A DNA stretch of 11,412 nt from an uncultured Porphyromonadaceae bacterium (GTDB lineage Bacteria; Bacteroidota; Bacteroidia; Bacteroidales; Coprobacteraceae). How positions within the stretch are numbered: the first letter of the stretch is position 1; each line of letters starts with the position of its first letter. Positions 6,848 through 11,412 of this stretch are shown here, piece after piece. Where the stretch lies: contig URAV01000056.1 in the NCBI GenBank assembly GCA_900545915.1, positions 1 through 11,412 of the forward strand, written 5' to 3'. Position numbers and translations under genes: made by a program. The notes under the pieces were generated by a model. The model saw only the letters and a program-made list of their open reading frames with translations. It did not search any database and was not told the DNA's origin.

Positions 6848-6867
6848 ATTTATCTGTCTTTTACCTC
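6841..6867 (+). terminator. Weak hairpin over the wzc stop codon, possible attenuator
   Basis: GGGGTAAA (6841-6848) can pair with TTTACCTC (6860-6867) over eight positions, one of them G-U, with an 11-nt loop. The stem contains the TAA stop of wzc. Only a poor T-rich stretch follows, so full termination is doubtful. It may slow polymerase or block 3' decay between the export genes and the downstream genes. Confidence 0.25.
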
Positions 6868-7096
6868 TTGCTTTGAATCCTGTTGGTACTTTGATGCTAT
6901 TGCTTATTACCCATGATGAGATAGAGGAAAAAACAATAGTTTAAGCGTGGATTTGTAAAATAGAATTGAAAATAAAACTGCTCCTGTTTCGATGTAAATC
7001 CAAGACAGGGGAGACGCTGGAAGAAACGATAGTTTCAGAGGAAAAGGGTTAAGTATTTCTTCCGGTAATAATAAAAATAGAATATCTTTATATTAT
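6848..7096 (+). promoter_or_regulatory. Structured 249-bp gap between wzc and wzx
   Basis: The gap is out of keeping with an operon whose other junctions are 25 bp or less. It holds no convincing gene; the longest plus-strand ATG frame I noted is 16 codons (6894-6944). It contains two related hairpin repeats (6926-6945 and 7019-7038). Between them lie nested complementary segments: AGCGT (6944-6948) with ACGCT (7014-7018), GGATTT (6949-6954) with AAATCC (6996-7001), and CTCCTGT (6981-6987) with ACAGGGGAG (7005-7013, two-base bulge). The last pair crosses the second, so the RNA could form a pseudoknot or switch between folds. I see no good TAnnTTTG promoter here. Confidence 0.45.
6926..7038 (+). 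repeat. Imperfect 20-bp direct repeat, each copy a small hairpin
   Basis: The segments 6926-6945 and 7019-7038 match at 17 of 20 positions. The second contains a perfect stem GAAAC-GATA-GTTTC (7023-7036). The first contains the shorter stem AAAC-AATA-GTTT. They bracket the nested complementary segments of the gap, which gives the region a bounded, modular look. Confidence 0.5.
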
Positions 7097-8629
7097 ATGC
7101 CTCAACAAGAATCGCGGGTCAAAAAATCATTGTTGAATGCAAGGGTCAATCTCATATTCTATTTCCTGACTCTTATTCTCTCGTTTTTCTCCCGGAAGAT
7201 ATTTCTCGATACGCTGGGAGCTGATTTTGTGGGACTCACCGGCACGTTGCAAAACCTGCTTGGGTTTCTTAATTTGGCAGAATTGGGGATAGGAAGCGCC
7301 ATAGGTTATGTGCTTTATAAGCCCCTATTCGAGCACGATGAGGGAAAAATCAACGAGATTATCTCTGTGTTCGGTTACCTCTATCGTTGGATAGGTTTTA
7401 TTATCTTGGGTGCAGGTATTGTACTGGCTTGCTTTCTTCCGTTGATATTCCCCAATACGGAGTTTGAAATGGGGATTATCTTTTTTGCCTATTTCTCGTT
7501 CTTGGCCTCCTCGTTAATCGGTTATTTTGCCAACTACAAACAAACGCTCTTGGGAGCCGACCAAAAAAATTATGTGGTCACCGCCTATTTCCAAACAGCA
7601 ACTATTATTAAGACTCTCATTCAAATGGCTTCGGCCTACTATACCGGCAGCTACTATCTGTGGGTTGCCATTGAATTAACTTTTGGCATCATTTATTCTT
7701 TCATATTGAATTGGAAAATCAATCAAGTCTACCCGTGGCTTCGTAGTGAAGTACGTCAAGGCAAGCAACTATTCAAAAAATATCCCGAGGTGATGATTAA
7801 AACCAAACAGCTTTTTGTTCATAAAATCGGGGTTTTTGCTCAATGGCAGACAGTTCCTTTTTTGATTTATTCTTTTTCTAATTTACAAATGGTTGCTTTT
7901 TATGGTAACTATACAATTATTACGGATAAAATTAGTTTATTGGTTAATAATTTGACTGAAAGTACAACAGCCGGAGTAGGAAGTCTTATAGCAGAAGGAA
8001 ATAAGCGCAATATATTGAAAAATTATTGGGAATTATTCTATGTTAGGTTATACATCGCTGCTGTTGTTGTATTTAGTATTTTTGTTTTTATAGAACCGTT
8101 TATTTCTCTTTGGCTTGGGACTCAGTATATCCTTCCTAAATCAATTCTTATTATTTTATGTATCAATATTTTCATTAATCAAACTAATGGAACAACGGGT
8201 CAATTTATATTTGGTTATGGTATGTTTAATGATACATGGGTTCCGATAGCTCAGTTTGTAACGTGTATTTTATTATCTTGCTTATTGGGCTTTTATTATG
8301 GTTTATTGGGTGTCTTAGTAGGAAATACATTGAGTTTATTGATTTATATTTATATGTGGAAACCTTATTTTTTATTTCGATGGGGATTTAGATTAAATGT
8401 ATTGCAGTATGTATATAACTTGGGAAAAGGTATCACTTTATTGTTCGTCCCAATTTTATTAGTGATTTTTATACCGGATTTTATTCATGATGGAGCCTCC
8501 TATATAGATTGTATCAATGCTTTGATAAAAATAGTTATATATTCTGTAATTTCTTTTCTTTCTATGATATCATTTTCTAAATATATGAGGAGTTTTGTTT
8601 TGCGTATAATAAAATCAATTCTGAAATGA
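7097..8629 (+). CDS. wzx: Wzx-like polysaccharide flippase (MOP superfamily)
   Basis: This 510-residue protein is mostly hydrophobic, with about 12-14 membrane helices. Its N-terminus (RKIFLDTLGADFVGLTGTLQNLLGFLNLAELGIGSAIGY) is typical of oligosaccharide flippases in the multidrug/oligosaccharidyl-lipid/polysaccharide exporter superfamily. It should move the undecaprenyl-linked repeat unit from the inner to the outer face of the cytoplasmic membrane. The gene ends in an ATGA overlap with the next gene, so the two are translationally coupled. The start at 7097 follows an AT-rich stretch without Shine-Dalgarno. The base composition changes sharply inside the gene near 7860 (residue about 254): the 5' half resembles wzc, the 3' half is AT-rich like the glycosyltransferases downstream, and TCG serine codons vanish. 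The protein remains open across the change, so a functional mosaic is likely. Confidence 0.9.
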   Translation: MPQQESRVKKSLLNARVNLIFYFLTLILSFFSRKIFLDTLGADFVGLTGTLQNLLGFLNLAELGIGSAIGYVLYKPLFEHDEGKINEIISVFGYLYRWIGFIILGAGIVLACFLPLIFPNTEFEMGIIFFAYFSFLASSLIGYFANYKQTLLGADQKNYVVTAYFQTATIIKTLIQMASAYYTGSYYLWVAIELTFGIIYSFILNWKINQVYPWLRSEVRQGKQLFKKYPEVMIKTKQLFVHKIGVFAQWQTVPFLIYSFSNLQMVAFYGNYTIITDKISLLVNNLTESTTAGVGSLIAEGNKRNILKNYWELFYVRLYIAAVVVFSIFVFIEPFISLWLGTQYILPKSILIILCINIFINQTNGTTGQFIFGYGMFNDTWVPIAQFVTCILLSCLLGFYYGLLGVLVGNTLSLLIYIYMWKPYFLFRWGFRLNVLQYVYNLGKGITLLFVPILLVIFIPDFIHDGASYIDCINALIKIVIYSVISFLSMISFSKYMRSFVLRIIKSILK

Positions 8630-9798
8630 CAATTACGTTTTATACTAATTTTATTAATCATCATCAAGTTCCTCTTGCAGATGAGTTTTACAAATTAATA
8701 GGTGATGGTTATACAATGGTGACTTTTGAACCATTGCCTGAAGAATTCAGGAAACGAGGTTATGAAGATTTTTCTTATAAAAAATATCTTTTACCAGCAT
8801 ATGAATCACGTGAGAGATTACAAGAAGCAGAAGAATTAGCAATATCTTCAGATGTCGTTATATTAGGTGCTGCTCCAGAGTTTTTGATAAGAGATCGGTT
8901 AGAAAAAAATAAATTGACATTCCGATATGAGGAACGTCTTTTTAAGAAAATTGACCGCCGTTTGATTCATTTGGAATATTGGAAAAAACTATATAAAGAG
9001 CATACTAGATATAGAAGAAAAAATTTATATATGCTTGGTGCTAGTGCATATAATCGATTAGATACGGCAATGTTGTTGTCTTATCCTCATAAATGTTTTA
9101 AATGGGGATATTTTATTAATGTACCATCAATAAATATAACCAGCATTTTGCAAGAGAAAGAGGACCAACCTCTTAAAATTCTTTGGTGTGGAACTATTTC
9201 GCAGGTAAAACGTCCTGATTTAGCTATTAAACTTGCTTCAAAATTAAAAAAAGATCACATCGAATTTCAATTAAATATGGTTGGAAGTGGAGGGGTGGAA
9301 TGGACTTCGTTGATTACCAATTTAATAGATAAATTGGAGGTCGGAAGATACGTTTCTTTATTGGGAAATTTACCGAATGAAGAAGTTTTACAGATGATGA
9401 GGGAGTCTCATATTTTTATATTTACGAGTGATAGAGGTGAAGGTTGGGGGGTTGTTCTAAGTGAAGCTATGGCTAATGGTTGTACTGTTGTTGCATCAAA
9501 TAAAATAGGAGCAGCTCCTTTTTTAGTTAAGCATAAAAAAAATGGCATGTTATTTCAATCTGGGAGTATTAAGAGCTTGTATAAAGCTGTGAAATTTATA
9601 ATTGAAAATAATAGTTTACGAAAACAATTTGCAGTAGAAGCTTATAATACTATTAAAAATGAATGGTCACCTCAGATAGCTGCTGTTAATTTTATTAAAT
9701 TAGTAGATTCTTTACAAAGGGACGAAAGTGATATTCTGATAAATGAAGGGCCTTGCAGTCGTGCCCATATTATTAATTCTAAGAAACTTCTTAAATAA
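8626..9798 (+). CDS. GT4-family (GT-B fold) glycosyltransferase
   Basis: This 390-residue cytoplasmic or membrane-associated enzyme probably adds one sugar of the repeat unit from a nucleotide-sugar donor with retention of configuration. The C-terminal half is a typical Glycos_transf_1 domain: PLKILWCGTISQVKRPDLAIKLA (K195, R196 near the donor phosphate), LNMVGSGG, VSLLGNLPNEEVLQMM, then the donor-binding motif from E272 to E280 (EGWGVVLSE, the E-x7-E pattern), followed by AMANGCTVVASNKIGA. The N-terminal half is divergent, as expected for the acceptor side. The start codon overlaps the stop of wzx (ATGA), so translation is coupled. The gene is AT-rich, like the rest of the strain-specific region. 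Donor, acceptor and linkage cannot be inferred. Confidence 0.88.
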   Translation: MTITFYTNFINHHQVPLADEFYKLIGDGYTMVTFEPLPEEFRKRGYEDFSYKKYLLPAYESRERLQEAEELAISSDVVILGAAPEFLIRDRLEKNKLTFRYEERLFKKIDRRLIHLEYWKKLYKEHTRYRRKNLYMLGASAYNRLDTAMLLSYPHKCFKWGYFINVPSINITSILQEKEDQPLKILWCGTISQVKRPDLAIKLASKLKKDHIEFQLNMVGSGGVEWTSLITNLIDKLEVGRYVSLLGNLPNEEVLQMMRESHIFIFTSDRGEGWGVVLSEAMANGCTVVASNKIGAAPFLVKHKKNGMLFQSGSIKSLYKAVKFIIENNSLRKQFAVEAYNTIKNEWSPQIAAVNFIKLVDSLQRDESDILINEGPCSRAHIINSKKLLK

Positions 9799-9799
9799 C

Positions 9800-10672
9800 A
9801 TGGTTTCTATTGTAATATGTAATCGAAGTAATAGGATATCTCCTGTTTTAGAAAAAAATATTTCTGAAACCATAGGAATAGAGTATGAAGTGGTTTGTAT
9901 TGATAATTCTAAAAATCAATATAATATATTTCAGGCATATAATATTGGAGTAGCGAAAGCTCGTTATCCATTAATTTGTTTTATGCATGACGATATATTA
10001 TATCATACAATTGACTGGGGGAAAAAATTGTTGCAACATTTTCAGGATCCTAGTGTAGGAATGGTTGGGATAGCTGGACCTACATACATCAGTAAGTTTC
10101 CCGGTATATGGTGGGGAATCAATCATAGAGATAATCAAACGAATTCTACGCGTCAATATAATTTAGATACTGATAGATTTAATAGGTCAGATCATCATTT
10201 AACGTTGAATAACCCTTATAAAGAATCTGTTAGTGAGGTTGTCGCTTTAGATGGATTATTCTTTTGTATACCTAAAAAATTGTTTGAAAAGATCTCTTTC
10301 GACGAGAGTTTTGGTGGGTTTCATTTTTATGATATTGATATTTCTATACAGATAAAACAATTGGGATATAGAAATTTATGTATTTATGATATTTTGGTAG
10401 AGCATATTTCAACTTCCAATCTATCGAAGGAGTGGATTTTTGCTTCAAGAAAATTCTTCTCAAAATGGAAACATGAATTACCAATTTCGACCTATTTTTA
10501 TAACCAAGAACAAATTGTAAAAATGGAAGAGAATAATCTTCAAACAATGTTGAATATATTGTCTGCAAATCAAATCTCTTTTTTTAAATACTATTCATTA
10601 AGGGAAATATTAGAAATTTCGTTTAAATGTAAAGCGTTTGTTCTAAAAAAGATATTGAAAAAATTATGTTGA
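9800..10672 (+). CDS. GT2-like (GT-A fold) glycosyltransferase
   Basis: I place the start at ATG 9800, one base after the stop of the GT4 gene, because MVSIVICNRS is the normal first beta strand of a GT-A enzyme. The upstream ATG at 9743 would add 19 residues that overlap the GT4 gene. The 290-residue protein has the nucleotide-binding strand (VSIVIC), VVCIDNSKN, CFMH63-D64-D65 as the metal-binding acidic motif, a region VVALD151GLFFCIPKKLF, and YD178-I-D180 (FHFYDIDISIQIKQLGY), where the catalytic base is expected. This pattern fits the glycosyltransferase-like family that includes PF13712. It probably transfers one sugar in repeat-unit assembly. The C-terminus (about 60 residues) is basic and partly hydrophobic and may rest on the membrane. 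Donor sugar unknown. Confidence 0.82.
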   Translation: MVSIVICNRSNRISPVLEKNISETIGIEYEVVCIDNSKNQYNIFQAYNIGVAKARYPLICFMHDDILYHTIDWGKKLLQHFQDPSVGMVGIAGPTYISKFPGIWWGINHRDNQTNSTRQYNLDTDRFNRSDHHLTLNNPYKESVSEVVALDGLFFCIPKKLFEKISFDESFGGFHFYDIDISIQIKQLGYRNLCIYDILVEHISTSNLSKEWIFASRKFFSKWKHELPISTYFYNQEQIVKMEENNLQTMLNILSANQISFFKYYSLREILEISFKCKAFVLKKILKKLC

Positions 10673-11355
10673 AAAAACTATGGATTTTTTGTTCTTTAAA
10701 TAGGAAATATTTTTTATCTATACCACGTAGTCTATATTATAATTTTCGTTTGCTCCCTTTTTCTCAGGCAATAAAAGTTCCTATCTTTTTGTCTAATTAT
10801 GTGACTATCAAATTAAAGGATGGTTCCAGAGTGGAAATTTCTGCTGAGAAAGTTCACGTTGGTATGATAAAAATAGGTTATACCCAGTGTGATTTTTTTA
10901 CTGCGAGACATCACAAATCAGTTTTGAATATTGGTAAGGGGCAGCTTATTTTCAAAGGGTTTGCTAATATCGGGGCAGGGGCTAAGTTATCAATAGATAA
11001 AGATGCAAGTCTCATTTTCGATAATCAGTTTTGGTCCACAGGTCCGTTATTGATCATAGCTCGCAAGCAAATACAATTTGGTCGTAACTGTGTTTTATCA
11101 TGGAATATATCAGTGATGGATCATGATGCGCATGATATATATCATGGTGGAGTGTTAGTTAACACTCCACAACCTGTTTTATTTGATAATCACTGTTGGA
11201 TTGGTTTCAATTCAACAATTTTAAAAGGTTCAATTATTCCAGAGAATTCTGTTATTGCAGCAAATTCGGTAATAACCAAAGCTGATTTTGAAAAAAATTC
11301 TGTTATTGCCGGTGTTCCTGGAATGACTATTAAGAATGGTGTTAATTGGAATTAA
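10666..11355 (+). CDS. Hexapeptide-repeat acyltransferase (left-handed beta-helix, LbetaH)
   Basis: This 229-residue protein has the imperfect hexapeptide pattern of left-handed beta-helix acyltransferases: LNIGKGQLIFKGFANIGAGAKLSIDKDASLIF, then FGRNCVLSWNISVMDHD and WIGFNSTILKGSIIPENSVIAANSVITK, ending in VIAGVPGMTIK, a hallmark of the maltose/galactoside/serine O-acetyltransferase group. The candidate catalytic histidine is H153 in MDHDAHD (residues 151-157). It most likely O-acetylates a sugar of the repeat unit, using acetyl-CoA. N-acylation of an amino sugar on a nucleotide donor is the main alternative. The gene overlaps the GT2-like gene by 7 bp, which suggests coupled translation. An N-terminal extension of about 60 residues before the first repeats is basic and aromatic and may contact the membrane. 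Confidence 0.87.
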   Translation: MLKKLWIFCSLNRKYFLSIPRSLYYNFRLLPFSQAIKVPIFLSNYVTIKLKDGSRVEISAEKVHVGMIKIGYTQCDFFTARHHKSVLNIGKGQLIFKGFANIGAGAKLSIDKDASLIFDNQFWSTGPLLIIARKQIQFGRNCVLSWNISVMDHDAHDIYHGGVLVNTPQPVLFDNHCWIGFNSTILKGSIIPENSVIAANSVITKADFEKNSVIAGVPGMTIKNGVNWN

Positions 11356-11362
11356 TTTTAGT

Positions 11363-11412
11363 ATGTGTTGTGAAAATAAAATAAATGTTAATAATGAGGG
11401 GGGGGAGATTAA
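11363..11412 (+). CDS. Possible start of the next operon gene (partial)
   Basis: An ATG at 11363, 7 bp after the acyltransferase stop, opens a frame that runs to the window edge (MCCENKINVNNEGGEI). Sixteen residues are too few to recognise a family. The frame crosses a run of eight G. Alternatively, GGGGGAG near 11401-11407 could act as a Shine-Dalgarno for a gene whose ATG lies just beyond the edge; in that case this frame is not real. Confidence 0.3.
   Translation, partial: MCCENKINVNNEGGEI

Noticed and set aside
7083..7090. TATCTTTA as a -7 box for wzx
   Set aside because: One mismatch, no -33 partner, and it would place the transcript start at or inside the start codon.
1..11412. tRNA, rRNA, CRISPR arrays, insertion sequences, att sites
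   Set aside because: No cloverleaf, no spaced repeats, no transposase or integrase frame and no terminal inverted repeats were seen.

Overview
The window reads as a gut-type member of the Bacteroidales (phylum Bacteroidota). The reasons are a SusC-type TonB-linked receptor fragment, promoters of the Bacteroides sigma form (TTTG-like, about 19 bp, TAnnTTTG), a near absence of Shine-Dalgarno sequences, and polysaccharide export proteins of the Bacteroidales type. I cannot name the species from sequence alone.

Left part (1-1740). The minus strand carries the N-terminal part of a SusC-like receptor: carboxypeptidase-regulatory-like domain, TonB box and start of the plug. Its 5' end looks damaged, with no in-frame ATG and no signal peptide before an in-frame stop at 728-730. 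On the plus strand, about 50 bp away, a complete CaCA-family sodium/calcium antiporter (784-1740) has both alpha repeats intact.

Middle (1741-2481). About 740 bp hold no ordinary gene. An AT-rich spacer leads to a strong Bacteroides-type promoter (-7 box 2017-2024). A 20-bp palindrome lies at the predicted transcript start, followed by a leader of about 450 nt with several imperfect hairpins and a 26-codon Cys/Ser-rich small ORF (2064-2144).

Right part (2482-11412). This is the start of a Wzx/Wzy-type capsule or exopolysaccharide operon, all on the plus strand: WecA/TagO-type initiating sugar-phosphate transferase, Wza-like outer-membrane export lipoprotein, Wzc-like co-polymerase/BY-kinase with a Tyr-Gly tail, a structured 249-bp gap, Wzx-like flippase, GT4 glycosyltransferase, GT2-like glycosyltransferase and a hexapeptide-repeat acyltransferase. 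The first enzyme loads a sugar phosphate onto undecaprenyl phosphate. The GT4 and GT2 enzymes extend the repeat unit, the acyltransferase probably decorates it, Wzx flips it, and Wzc/Wza control polymerisation and export. No Wzy polymerase, nucleotide-sugar genes, tyrosine phosphatase or UpxY/UpxZ regulator is seen; the operon probably continues past the window.

The clearest structural signals are: a sharp drop in GC and in TCG codons in the middle of wzx (near 7860), marking a likely mosaic junction between the conserved export genes and a strain-specific cargo region; a 24-bp tandem duplication that builds the Wzc tyrosine tail; the unusual leader; and paired hairpin repeats around a possible pseudoknot between wzc and wzx. 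I do not see a wholly new defence or mobile system. The most original material is the leader and the wzc-wzx gap.
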